Of a stretch of 35,669 nucleotides of DNA, positions 7,215-15,214 are shown piece after piece. Origin of the DNA: Streptomyces coffeae (GTDB lineage: Bacteria > Actinomycetota > Actinomycetes > Streptomycetales > Streptomycetaceae); NCBI RefSeq assembly GCF_016741875.1, contig NZ_JAERRF010000050.1:1-35669 (forward strand). The letters are read 5' to 3'. Both the position numbers and the translations under genes were made by a program. Numbering within the stretch: position 1 is the stretch's first letter; every line of letters starts with the position of its first letter. Below the pieces are notes generated by a model, which worked only from the letters and a program-made list of their open reading frames with translations, was not told where the DNA came from and made no database searches.

Positions 7215-7451
7215 TCACATGCAGGGGCTCGGCATGGTGGCGTTCATCGCCCCGACGGCGGTGATGGTGTTGCCGCAGACGTTCACCGGGACGTGGACCG
7301 GCGCCTGGACATTGTTGCCGGAGACGACTCCGGGGGACATCGCAGCTCCGCCGTCGGCCTGGGGGGTGTCGGCGGAGGCGACACCGGCACCGGCCATGGC
7401 GAGACCGCCGGCAGCGATGGTGATGGCCGCGAGCTTCTTGATGTTCTTCAC
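7215..7451 (-). CDS. Short chaplin (hydrophobic aerial-hyphae surface protein)
   Basis: A 78-residue secreted short chaplin. Chaplins assemble into amphipathic amyloid films that lower surface tension and coat aerial hyphae and spores. A signal peptide (KNIKKLAAITIAAGGLAMAG to about AVASA, cleavage near residue 27) precedes one chaplin domain starting SPGVVSGNNVQAPVHVPVNV. The domain carries two Cys, one in NVCGNTI and one in the terminal SPCM. No sortase signal is present, so it is not a long, wall-anchored chaplin. The GTG at 7451 fits the signal peptide; an ATG at 7469 would add six residues. From memory this locus matches chpE of S. coelicolor, but ChpE lacks the Cys pair, so I leave the symbol blank. 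Confidence 0.88.
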   Translation of the reverse strand: MKNIKKLAAITIAAGGLAMAGAGVASADTPQADGGAAMSPGVVSGNNVQAPVHVPVNVCGNTITAVGAMNATMPSPCM

Positions 7452-7669
7452 TGTTGTAAAACCCTCCATAAGCGCGTCACCGCGGTGGAACTCCGCAGTA
7501 CGCCGTGGAGAACGTTGCGCGGCCGATCAAGTTGCGCTGTTCGGGTGACATACACACGACGGTATGAATCCCGCACCAAACGACGGCATTTCTGTATCAG
7601 CGTCAGATCAGCCCAGGAGCAGTCTGAATGCGTAAGCCGATGCTTTGAGTTCAGTCATAAATGATCTAT

Positions 7670-8320
7670 TCATGCTCCGATCCCATGCCGAACCGCCCAC
7701 AGCGCGGCCTGGGTACGGTCGGCGAGGTCCAGTTTCATCAGGATGTTGGAGACATGCGTCTTGACGGTTTTCTCGGACAGGACGAGCGCACGAGCGATCT
7801 CCCGGTTGGACCGGCCATCCGCGATCAGCGCGAGCACTTCGCGCTCCCTTTCGGTGAGCGACCCGCCGCGCCCCTGGCCGCCGCCGTTCTCCTCCTGGGA
7901 GAGCAGGGCGAGTGCCACCTCGGGCTGGAGCAGCACATGCCCGGCGTGGACGGAGCGGATGGCGCCCGCGAGCGCCTCGGGGTCCACGTCCTTGTAGACA
8001 TAGCCCGCAGCGCCCGCGCGCAGGGCGGGTACGACGGTGCGCTTCTCGGTGAAGCTGGTGACGACCAGCACCCGGGCCGGGTTGTCGAGGTCGCGCAGGG
8101 TACGCAGGGCCTGGATGCCGTCGACGCCGGGCATCTTCACGTCCATGAGGACGATGTCGGGGCGCAGCTCCTCGGCGCGGGCGATGCCCTCCTCCCCGTT
8201 GGACGCCTCGCCCACCACATCGATGTCGTCCTGCACCTCGAGGAAGGTGCGCAGCCCGCGCCGCACCACCTGGTGGTCGTCGACGAGCAGCACTCGGATC
8301 GTGTGTGCCGGCTCAGCCAC
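7670..8320 (-). CDS. NarL/LuxR-type response regulator
   Basis: A 216-residue two-component response regulator. The receiver domain (about 8-125) has the acidic pair D14-D15, phospho-acceptor Asp60 in LMDVKMPG, the Thr/Ser switch near 88-89 and Lys110. A Gly-rich linker (about 145-153) leads to a LuxR-type HTH (154-211) with LTEREREVLALIADG and SEKTVKTHVSNILMKL. All key residues are present, so it should be phosphorylated and bind DNA as a dimer. Its GTG start overlaps the end of the histidine kinase gene by eight bases, which indicates translational coupling and cognate partners. The same-strand chaplin gene lies about 220 bases downstream. Regulation of that chaplin is possible but is inferred only from position. 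Confidence 0.95.
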   Translation of the reverse strand: MAEPAHTIRVLLVDDHQVVRRGLRTFLEVQDDIDVVGEASNGEEGIARAEELRPDIVLMDVKMPGVDGIQALRTLRDLDNPARVLVVTSFTEKRTVVPALRAGAAGYVYKDVDPEALAGAIRSVHAGHVLLQPEVALALLSQEENGGGQGRGGSLTEREREVLALIADGRSNREIARALVLSEKTVKTHVSNILMKLDLADRTQAALWAVRHGIGA

Positions 8321-9479
8321 CGGGCACCTCCATCTCGATCACGGCGCCCCTGCCGGGCGCCGAGTCCACGGTCATGGTGCCGCCGACCCCCGCGGCGCGG
8401 TCGCGCATCGACACCAGGCCGAGATGACGTCCGGCGCGGCGGATGGCCGAGGGGTCGAATCCGCTGCCGTCGTCGCTCACCCGCAGCCGGGCGCCCTGGC
8501 CGTGCCGGGTGAGCGAGACCCCGACGTTCTTGGCGTCGCCGTGGCGCAGCGCGTTGTGCAGGGCCTCCTGGGCCACCCGCAGCAGCGCCTCCTCCTGGGC
8601 GGCGGGGAGCGCCCGCACTCCCTGTGAGGAGAAGGTGACACAGGCGGAGTGGGCGCGGTCCAGCACCTGCACCTGGGTACGGAGGGTGGCCACCAAGCCG
8701 TCCTCGTCGAGGGCGGCGGGGCGCAGCTCCACGACGGCGGAGCGCAGCTCGTCGGCGGCCTCGGCGGCGAGCAGCGTGATCTGGTGGAGCTCTTCCTTGG
8801 CGCGGAACGGGTCCCGGTCGACCAGGGCCGTGGCGGCCTGGGCGGTCAGCCGGAGCGAGAAGAGCTTCTGGGAGACGGCGTCGTGCAGGTCGTGGGCGAG
8901 CCGGGCGCGCTCCCTGGCGATGGTCAGCTCGCGGCTGCGCTCGTAGAGGCGTGCGTTGGTGAGCGCAATGGCGGCGTGCTGGGCCAGGATGCCGAGCAGC
9001 TCCTCATCACTCTCGGTGAAACCGCAGCTGCCTTCCGGCTTGGGACACCGTTTGTTCGCGAGAAAGAGCGCGCCGAGAACTTCGTCCCCATCCGCAATAG
9101 GAAGTCCAATAAAGTCCGACATGTCCGGATGCGCACTGGGCCAGCCCTCAAAGCGCGGATCCCGACGGACATCGGCCAGCCGCTGTGGGGTGGCGTCCTT
9201 GAGCATCGCGGCGAGGATCCCGTGCTGGCGCGGCAGCGGCCCGATGGCCTTCCACTGCTCCTCACTGACCCCATCTACTACGAACTGGGCAAAACCCCCA
9301 TGGTCGTCCGGAACCCCCAGGGCGGCGTACTCCGCATTCAGTAGCTCACGCGCAGACACAACGATCGTCTTTAGGACATCTCGGACTTCCAGGTGCCTGC
9401 TCATGGCGAGCAGCGCACTGCTGATACAGGCCAGCCCCGCCCCGGCTCCACCGCCCGCTCCGTCAGTCATGGGGCTCAC
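8313..9479 (-). CDS. GAF-domain sensor histidine kinase (NarL-type partner)
   Basis: A 388-residue cytoplasmic histidine kinase without transmembrane helices. A GAF domain (about 30-180) precedes a HisKA_3 dimerisation helix with AHDLHDAVSQKLF, in which His196 is the likely phosphorylation site. The HATPase domain has an N-box around Asn309 in QEALHNALRHG and the G1 box DDGSGF at 336-341. Two Cys (145 and 152) in the GAF domain could bind a cofactor or sense redox state; this is speculative. The ligand is unknown. The GTG at 9479 is one start; an ATG at 9470 with GGTGAG four bases upstream is equally plausible. It is co-transcribed with the downstream regulator and is divergent from the transglycosylase-like gene. 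Confidence 0.93.
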   Translation of the reverse strand: MSPMTDGAGGGAGAGLACISSALLAMSRHLEVRDVLKTIVVSARELLNAEYAALGVPDDHGGFAQFVVDGVSEEQWKAIGPLPRQHGILAAMLKDATPQRLADVRRDPRFEGWPSAHPDMSDFIGLPIADGDEVLGALFLANKRCPKPEGSCGFTESDEELLGILAQHAAIALTNARLYERSRELTIARERARLAHDLHDAVSQKLFSLRLTAQAATALVDRDPFRAKEELHQITLLAAEAADELRSAVVELRPAALDEDGLVATLRTQVQVLDRAHSACVTFSSQGVRALPAAQEEALLRVAQEALHNALRHGDAKNVGVSLTRHGQGARLRVSDDGSGFDPSAIRRAGRHLGLVSMRDRAAGVGGTMTVDSAPGRGAVIEMEVPGG

Positions 9480-9915
9480 CGTACCGGCGGCTCGCCGGGG
9501 GCCGTATCGGCCGGTCGTCGGCCATCGATCAAGACCTCGACCCTAGGGCGAACGGCGCACAGGAAGCCGCCGAAGGGGCTGAAATGCGGTCGGAAAAAGC
9601 AAACACCCTGCGCATTTGCGCGGGCACACCGCGCCATATGAGAGGGTCCGCAATGTGAGCCCTGACACAGGACTTATATCACTTACGAACCAGGTTAGTG
9701 GATGTTTTAAAGCGGCATGAGCGGGGAGTACGGCCGCTCACCCCGGCAGGGAAGGTCTACGTATCCACTAAGGAGCATCGTATGTCACACCTTTGCCACA
9801 AGTTTTTGCGACCGCTAAGAATTTCCCAGTCGCGCGGCGCCGTAGATCGAGAAACGGCGCACCAGGCGCCGATTCGGCCTGCGACACGAAGCGATTGGAA
9901 GAGGTCTACTCCGCC
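9480..9915. promoter_or_regulatory. 436-bp divergent upstream region with long 5' leader
   Basis: This non-coding stretch separates the histidine kinase from the transglycosylase-like gene. It is less GC-rich than its neighbours around 9580-9780 and must hold both promoters, but I cannot assign clear -10/-35 pairs. It includes a perfect AAGGAG site at 9770-9775 ahead of a short open frame (listed separately). The conserved GGGGTGAATC-type core of the ydaO c-di-AMP riboswitch, found before some Streptomyces cell-wall hydrolase genes, is not visible. Confidence 0.4.
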
Positions 9916-9952
9916 ATGCCCCTCCCCAGCATCCCCGGTTACAACCGACTGA
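9782..9952 (+). CDS. Possible 56-codon upstream ORF overlapping the transglycosylase start
   Basis: An ATG at 9782 has the best ribosome-binding site in the area, AAGGAG at 9770-9775 with six bases of spacing. It opens a 56-codon frame beginning MSHLCHKFLRPLRISQ and ending 36 bases inside the following gene in another frame. The peptide is basic and matches no family I know. Its codon use is not strongly Streptomyces-like, so a conserved protein is unlikely. It may be a leader peptide whose translation affects the downstream start at 9916, or a chance frame. Confidence 0.3.
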   Translation: MSHLCHKFLRPLRISQSRGAVDRETAHQAPIRPATRSDWKRSTPPCPSPASPVTTD

Positions 9953-10698
9953 CCAAGACGCACAAGTACTCCGCCGCCGGTATTGCCGCCGCGGGTGCCG
10001 CAGCGCTCGCCTTCGCCGTTGTCCCCGGCGGCGACGCCGACGCTACGACGACCGCTCAGGACCTGCCGGCCAAGTCGGTTTCCTGGGACTCGCACAAGGC
10101 TCAGCAGGACACCCTCCAGAGGCAGTCCGCGCTGGCCTCCAAGGAGGCCAAGGACGCGGCCGCCGAGAAGAAGGCTGAGGAAGAGGCCGCGAAGAAGGCT
10201 GAGGCGGCTGCCGCGAAGAAGGCCGCCGAGAAGAAGGCTGCGGACGCGAAGGCCGCGGAGGCGAAGGCCGCCGAGGCCAAGGCCGCCAAGGAGCGCGAGG
10301 CCAAGGAGGCCGCGAGCCGCTCCGCCGGGCGCGCCAAGCCGGTCGCCGAGGCTGCCAAGGAGAAGAAGAAGGAGTACCCGAACAACCTCGACGGGTGGAT
10401 CCGGGAGTCCCTCGACATCATGAAGGAGAAGGGCATCCCCGGCAGCTACAACGGCATCCACCGCAACATCATCCGTGAGTCCGGTGGTAACCCGCGCGCC
10501 ATCAACAACTGGGACATCAACGCCATCAACGGCGTGCCCTCCAAGGGTCTGCTCCAGGTGATAGCCCCGACCTTCCAGGCGTACCACGTCGAAGGCACCT
10601 CCTGGGACGTCTACGACCCGATCGCGAACATCACCGCCGCCTGCAACTACGCGGCCGACCGGTACGGCTCCATGGACAACGTCAACGGCCCGTACTGA
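9916..10698 (+). CDS. Secreted transglycosylase-like (SLT-domain) cell-wall protein
   Basis: A 260-residue exported protein. A hydrophobic segment at about 19-36 after a basic N-terminus serves as a signal peptide or anchor. A long Ala/Lys/Glu-rich helical region (about 75-152) of near-repetitive AEAKAA and KKAAEKK units follows, which probably spans the cell wall. The C-terminal lysozyme-like SLT domain (about 155-260) has the catalytic-type Glu188 in IIRESGGNPRAIN, then GVPSKGLLQVI and NITAACNYAADRYGS, matching soluble lytic transglycosylases. It is expected to cleave or bind peptidoglycan. The ATG at 9916 gives a normal export signal, with GAAGAGG about 11 bases upstream. An upstream short frame overlaps this start. 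Confidence 0.88.
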   Translation: MPLPSIPGYNRLTKTHKYSAAGIAAAGAAALAFAVVPGGDADATTTAQDLPAKSVSWDSHKAQQDTLQRQSALASKEAKDAAAEKKAEEEAAKKAEAAAAKKAAEKKAADAKAAEAKAAEAKAAKEREAKEAASRSAGRAKPVAEAAKEKKKEYPNNLDGWIRESLDIMKEKGIPGSYNGIHRNIIRESGGNPRAINNWDINAINGVPSKGLLQVIAPTFQAYHVEGTSWDVYDPIANITAACNYAADRYGSMDNVNGPY

Positions 10699-10758
10699 GC
10701 CGACGGCACGTACCGAGCCCGGCGTATGACGTCCGGCGCATGAACGCCCGCATAAACG

Positions 10759-10808
10759 CCGAAGGGCGGCGGCACCCTCTGTGTGCGAGGGGTGCCGCCG
10801 CCCTTCGG
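10759..10808. terminator. Bidirectional hairpin between SLT and FHA-ABC genes
   Basis: A perfect 19-bp stem (10759-10777 with 10790-10808) and a 12-base loop lie between convergent genes. It is the longest perfect stem noted in the window. Confidence 0.85.
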
Positions 10809-10860
10809 ACATGTCCGGGCGCGGTACCGGGGCCGCGGTCGTACGGACCGCGGCTCCCTG

Positions 10861-13530
10861 CTACTTGCGCATGACCTCCGGCTCGTGGCGGCGCAGCAGC
10901 CGCGCGACCGCGATGCCGCAGAGGACACCGAGGATGATCAGCACGGCCATGTCGATCCCCCACTGCGTGGTGGTGTGCTCCCACAGCGGGTCCAGGTCAT
11001 TGGGCTTCTTGCTGTCCCACGGCGCCATCATGTGACCGGCGCCGGGGCCCAGGTCCAGGGTGGCTCCGGCCGCGCCGACCGCCCAGCGGGACGGCATCAG
11101 CCAGGCGAACTGCTCGACGCCCGGCGAATCGAAGATCTTGAACAGCACGCCGGTGAAGACCACCTGGACGATGGCGAACATGACCAACAGCGGCATGGTC
11201 TTCTCGGCGGTCTTCACCAGCGAGGAGATGACCAGGCCGAACATCATCGAGGTGAAGCCGATCGCGATGACGGCCAGGCACAGTTCGGCGGCCGGCGGCA
11301 TCAGCAGCCCCTCTTCGGGCAGCTCGCGCGTGGAGAGGCCGATCGCGCAGATGATGACGCCCTGGAGGGCCGTGATCACGCCGAGCACGATCACCTTGGA
11401 CATCAGATACGCGGAGCGGGACAGGCCGACCGCCCGTTCCCGTTCGTAGATCACCCGTTCCTTGATCAGTTCTCGTACGGAGTTGGCCGCTCCGGTGAAG
11501 CACATGCCGACCATGAGGATCAGCAGGATCGTCCCGGCAGCCTGGTTGAACGAGCCCTTGGGCGCGAACTGGAGGCCGAACTTCGCGGGGATGACCACGC
11601 TCACCGAACCCAGCACGGCGGGCAGGATCACCATCAGCCCCATGAAGCCCTTGTCGGAGGCGATTACCGACAGATAGCGGCGCATCAGGGTCCACAGCTG
11701 GGATCCCCAGCTCTGCGGCTTCTGCATCCGGGTCGGCGGCGGCTGGACATGGACCGACTGCGGGGCGACCGAGTCCAGATCCGCGGCGTACATCTGGTAG
11801 TGCTGCGAACCGCGCCAGCGGCCCGCCCAGTCGTAGTCGCGGTAGTTCTCGAACGCGGAGAAGACGTCCGCCCAGGTGTCGTAGCCGAAGAAGTTGAGCG
11901 CCTCGTCCGGCGGGCCGAAGTAGGCGACCGAACCGCCCGGCGCCATCACCAGAAGCTTGTCGCACAGCGCCAGCTCGGCGACCGAGTGGGTGACCACCAG
12001 CACGGTGCGGCCGTCATCGGCCAGACCGCGCAGCAGCTGCATGACATCGCGGTCCATGCCCGGGTCGAGGCCCGAGGTGGGCTCGTCCAGGAAGATCAGC
12101 GACGGCTTGGTGAGCAGCTCCAGCGCGACCGAGACCCGCTTGCGCTGACCGCCGGAGAGCGAGGTGACCTTCTTGTCCCGGTGGATGTCCAGCTTCAGCT
12201 CACGCAGCACCTCGTCGATCCGGGCCTCGCGCTCGGCCTCCGCGGTGTCACCGGGGAACCGCAGCTTGGCCGCGTACCGCAGAGCCTTCTGGACGGTCAG
12301 CTCCTTGTGCAGGATGTCGTCCTGCGGCACCAGGCCGATGCGCTGCCGCAGCTCGGCGAAGTGCTTGTAGAGGTTCCGGTTGTCGTAGAGGACATCACCC
12401 TGGTTGGCCGGGCGGTAACCGGTGAGCGCCTTGAGCAGCGTGGACTTACCGGAGCCGGACGGGCCGATGACCGCGACGAGGGACTTCTCGGGGACGCCGA
12501 AGGAGACGTCCTTGAGGATCTGCTTGCCGCCGTCGACCGTGACCGTCAGATGGCGGGCCGAGAAGGAGACCGCACCGGTGTCGACAAACTCCTCGAGGCG
12601 GTCGCCGACCAGCCGGAAGGTGGAGTGACCGACGCCGACGGTGTCGGCCGGGCCGATGATCTGCTGCCGGACCGGCTGGCCGTTGACGTAGGTGCCGTTG
12701 TGGCTGCCGAGGTCGCGGATCTCGAAGCGGCCGTCGGGCAGCGCCCGGAACTCCGCGTGGTGACGGGAGACCTGGAGGTCGGAGACGACCAGTTCGTTCT
12801 CCAGCGAACGGCCGATGCGCATCACCCGGCCGACGGCCACCTGGTGGAAGGTGGTCGGGCTGCGGTCGCCCTGAGCGGGCGCGGCGCCGTCCGGACCGGC
12901 GGGGCCGGAACCGGGGGCCTGCTGCGCAAGGCCGTCCTGCGGGGCCTGGGGCCGCGGGGCCGACTGCTGCTGCGGCGGTACCTGCTGGTGAGGCACCTGC
13001 TGCGGGGCCTGCTGCTGCGGGATGAACGGCTGCTGCTGCGGCGGAGCCTGAGGATGCTGCTGCGGCTGCTGCCAGCCCTGGGGCGGCTGCTGACCGCCCT
13101 GCTGCGGCCAGCCGGGGCCAGGCTGCGGCTGCTGAGCCGGAGGCTGCTGGGCCTGCTGGGGCATGCCCATCGCGGCCTGCTGCTGGCCGTAGGCGCCCGA
13201 GCCGCCCGCCGGGGCGGCGGCCGCCCCGCCACCGGAGAGGCTCATCCGGGGACCGTCGGTCGCGTTGCCCAGATGGACGGCCGACCCGGGGCCGATCTCC
13301 AGCTGCTGAATGCGCTGGCCCTGCACATAGGTGCCGTTGGTACTGCCGTGGTCCTCAATGACCCAACTGCGCCCGCCCCACCGCACGGTGGCATGCCGCC
13401 AGGAGACTCTCGCGTCGTCCAGCACCATGTCGCCCTGTGGGTCCCGCCCCACGCTGTACGACCTGGACGGATCAAGTGTCCAGGTCTGTCCGTTCAATTC
13501 CAATACGAGTTCCGGCACTCCATGCCCCAC
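10861..13530 (-). CDS. FHA-domain ABC-2 type exporter (Rv1747-like)
   Basis: An 889-residue fusion of regulatory, ATPase and permease parts. FHA domain 1 (about 6-95; SVGRD, SWRHA, STNGTYV) is followed by a Gln/Pro-rich linker (about 112-205) and FHA domain 2 (about 232-308; RIGRS, SRHHAE, SHNGTYVNG). The ABC ATPase follows, with Walker A GPSGSGKST at 356-364, signature LSGGQRKR at 458-465 and Walker B IFLDEP at 479-484. An ABC-2 permease with about six transmembrane helices fills about 620-885. The layout matches M. tuberculosis Rv1747, an exporter whose FHA domains bind phosphothreonines made by Ser/Thr kinases, so phosphorylation control is likely. Substrate unknown. The GTG at 13530 has GGGGGA seven bases upstream. 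Confidence 0.93.
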   Translation of the reverse strand: MGHGVPELVLELNGQTWTLDPSRSYSVGRDPQGDMVLDDARVSWRHATVRWGGRSWVIEDHGSTNGTYVQGQRIQQLEIGPGSAVHLGNATDGPRMSLSGGGAAAAPAGGSGAYGQQQAAMGMPQQAQQPPAQQPQPGPGWPQQGGQQPPQGWQQPQQHPQAPPQQQPFIPQQQAPQQVPHQQVPPQQQSAPRPQAPQDGLAQQAPGSGPAGPDGAAPAQGDRSPTTFHQVAVGRVMRIGRSLENELVVSDLQVSRHHAEFRALPDGRFEIRDLGSHNGTYVNGQPVRQQIIGPADTVGVGHSTFRLVGDRLEEFVDTGAVSFSARHLTVTVDGGKQILKDVSFGVPEKSLVAVIGPSGSGKSTLLKALTGYRPANQGDVLYDNRNLYKHFAELRQRIGLVPQDDILHKELTVQKALRYAAKLRFPGDTAEAEREARIDEVLRELKLDIHRDKKVTSLSGGQRKRVSVALELLTKPSLIFLDEPTSGLDPGMDRDVMQLLRGLADDGRTVLVVTHSVAELALCDKLLVMAPGGSVAYFGPPDEALNFFGYDTWADVFSAFENYRDYDWAGRWRGSQHYQMYAADLDSVAPQSVHVQPPPTRMQKPQSWGSQLWTLMRRYLSVIASDKGFMGLMVILPAVLGSVSVVIPAKFGLQFAPKGSFNQAAGTILLILMVGMCFTGAANSVRELIKERVIYERERAVGLSRSAYLMSKVIVLGVITALQGVIICAIGLSTRELPEEGLLMPPAAELCLAVIAIGFTSMMFGLVISSLVKTAEKTMPLLVMFAIVQVVFTGVLFKIFDSPGVEQFAWLMPSRWAVGAAGATLDLGPGAGHMMAPWDSKKPNDLDPLWEHTTTQWGIDMAVLIILGVLCGIAVARLLRRHEPEVMRK

Positions 13531-13765
13531 TACTTGTCCCCCGAGCTACCCCAGGCGCAGGAAGTCTGCACAAGGAGTCTAGGGATGGCGAACATCGTGA
13601 GGAACTATTTCAGGCTCAGTCCCTTGACCGAAAGTCGGGTTTTGACACGAGCACACCTCGGGCAGCGTCGACTCATCCGAAAGGCCCTCGGAAAGTGGTA
13701 AGCGCTGACGGATAGTGCAGATGATGGATTATCCGGGCAACTCGCATGGTTCAGGAGTCGAGGGC
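13531..13765. promoter_or_regulatory. Divergent promoter region of the FHA-ABC and membrane-protein genes
   Basis: A 235-bp non-coding region, less GC-rich than its surroundings. A TTGACA hexamer near 13650 on the plus strand could be a -35 box for the rightward gene, but no convincing -10 is spaced from it. Both flanking genes have good ribosome-binding sites at their ends of this region. Confidence 0.45.
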
Positions 13766-15214
13766 ATGAGCGGGAGCGACGGCGGCCGCCTGCCCTGGGG
13801 GCATGCGACACTCGCCGCCATCTCGGCGGTGAGCTGGGCCTTTCTGGCGATGGCGGGAATCGCGGCGCTCGGTCTGCATCTGATCGGCGCCGATGGGGCC
13901 GGGGCACTCGGCCCCATGACCGCCGCCGCGATGGTGCTGGCGCTCGGCGGCACCGTGGCCCCGTCCGGGGATATCGAGACGTTCGGGCTGAAAGGCGCCG
14001 AAGCTCATAGCGCCATCGATATCGCGCCACTTGGGGTGAGCCTGGTCGGAGCGCTGCTGTTGGGATGGCTTTTTCTGCGTTCACTTCGCTCGGCGGGGGC
14101 GACTCTGCCGGGGGCCGAACTCGCCCTGCGGGCGGGCCTGGTGATCCTGGTCTTCCTGTTGTTGCTCACCGGCCTCACCTGGGTGGGCAACGATACGATC
14201 ACGATCGACAGCGAGACGCTCGGTCTGGACGAACTCGGCAGGCGTGCGGAGCAGGAGCTGCTGAAGCGGCTCCCCGAGGAACTGGGCGATCTCGGGCAGA
14301 TCGGCGCCGGACTGCTGCCGGACCGGCTGGCCGGACTCATCGACGCCAAGGCGTCGGTCGGCTTCACCGTCGAGGCCGGGCGCTCGCTGCTGGGCGGCGC
14401 CGTATGGATCGTGGCTGTCCTGCTGCTCGCGCTGCTCGCCTCGCGCCGTACGCCGCTCCCGCCGGGCGCGGAGGCGCTGCACCGTACGGTCCGGCCCGTT
14501 GTGTCCGCGCTGTGCGGGGTGCTGGTGCTCGCGGTGGTCGCCGGTCTCGTGGCGGCGGTCTACGCGGCGGCCGGTGACGACCATCCCCGGCTGGTGCTCG
14601 GCACGGCGCTGCTCACCGCCCCGAACGGGGTATGGCTGGGCACCGCGCTGGGGCTCTTCGTGCCCTGGCACGGCAGTGTGACCGGGGCGCTCGCGCGGGT
14701 GCTGCCCGCCCCCTTCGACGCGTTGCTGGCCGGGCAGGGCGATGAGCCGATCACGGTGGGGCGGCTGGCCGAACTGGACGGACGGGTGTGGCTGCTGGTG
14801 GTCGCGAGTGTGCTGATGATGCTCGCGGCCGGGGTGCTGACGGCGGTACGTACGCCCACCGAGGGCGCCCGCCCCCGGCCGCTCGGCACGACGGCCGGGG
14901 TGTGCGCCCTGCGGCTCGGGCTGGCGACCGCGCCGGTGCTGGCGCTGCTGGTGTGGCTGACCAGGGTGTCGGCGGGAGCGAGTCTGTCGGTGTTCGGCTT
15001 CGATGCCTTCGGCGCCGGGCTGGAACTGCATGGCAGCGTGCCACTGGCCCTGCTGCTGGGCGCGGCGTGGGGCGCGGTGTCGGGCGCCCTCGGCGCGACA
15101 ATCACCCGCGCCGCAGGCGCGGAGGGGCGATGGGCCACCCCACTGGCCCGGCGCATGGCGCGGGGTGACGGGGGCGGTGGCGGTGGCGACGCCGCGAAGC
15201 GCGGACACCGGTGA
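13766..15214 (+). CDS. Polytopic membrane protein, probable streptophobe family
   Basis: A 482-residue integral membrane protein with about ten hydrophobic segments: an early helix (AISAVSWAFLAMAGIAALGL), a GVSLVGALLLGWLFL segment, a pair around WIVAVLLLALLA, and several in the C-terminal half. Between helices 3 and 4 is a soluble stretch (about residues 140-210; DTITIDSETLGLDELGRRAEQELLKRLPEELGD in pieces). I recall similar proteins annotated as 'streptophobe', a Streptomyces-restricted family of unknown function. The ATG at 13766 is preferred because AGGAG lies eight bases upstream. A GTG at 13715 would add 17 residues. The C-terminus ends in a run of glycines, after which the DNA continues as repetitive Gly-rich text in shifting frames. 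Confidence 0.8.
   Translation: MSGSDGGRLPWGHATLAAISAVSWAFLAMAGIAALGLHLIGADGAGALGPMTAAAMVLALGGTVAPSGDIETFGLKGAEAHSAIDIAPLGVSLVGALLLGWLFLRSLRSAGATLPGAELALRAGLVILVFLLLLTGLTWVGNDTITIDSETLGLDELGRRAEQELLKRLPEELGDLGQIGAGLLPDRLAGLIDAKASVGFTVEAGRSLLGGAVWIVAVLLLALLASRRTPLPPGAEALHRTVRPVVSALCGVLVLAVVAGLVAAVYAAAGDDHPRLVLGTALLTAPNGVWLGTALGLFVPWHGSVTGALARVLPAPFDALLAGQGDEPITVGRLAELDGRVWLLVVASVLMMLAAGVLTAVRTPTEGARPRPLGTTAGVCALRLGLATAPVLALLVWLTRVSAGASLSVFGFDAFGAGLELHGSVPLALLLGAAWGAVSGALGATITRAAGAEGRWATPLARRMARGDGGGGGGDAAKRGHR

Noticed and set aside
9660..9915. ydaO-type c-di-AMP riboswitch before the transglycosylase-like gene
   Set aside because: Some Streptomyces wall-hydrolase genes have one, but I could not find its conserved core (GGGGTGAATC and the matching CCGAATCC segment) here.
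10783..13701. 972-codon open frame on the plus strand opposite the FHA-ABC gene
   Set aside because: The translation is repetitive Arg/Gly/His/Asp-rich text without domains. It is the antisense shadow of a high-GC gene whose minus-strand product has complete FHA, ATPase and permease motifs.
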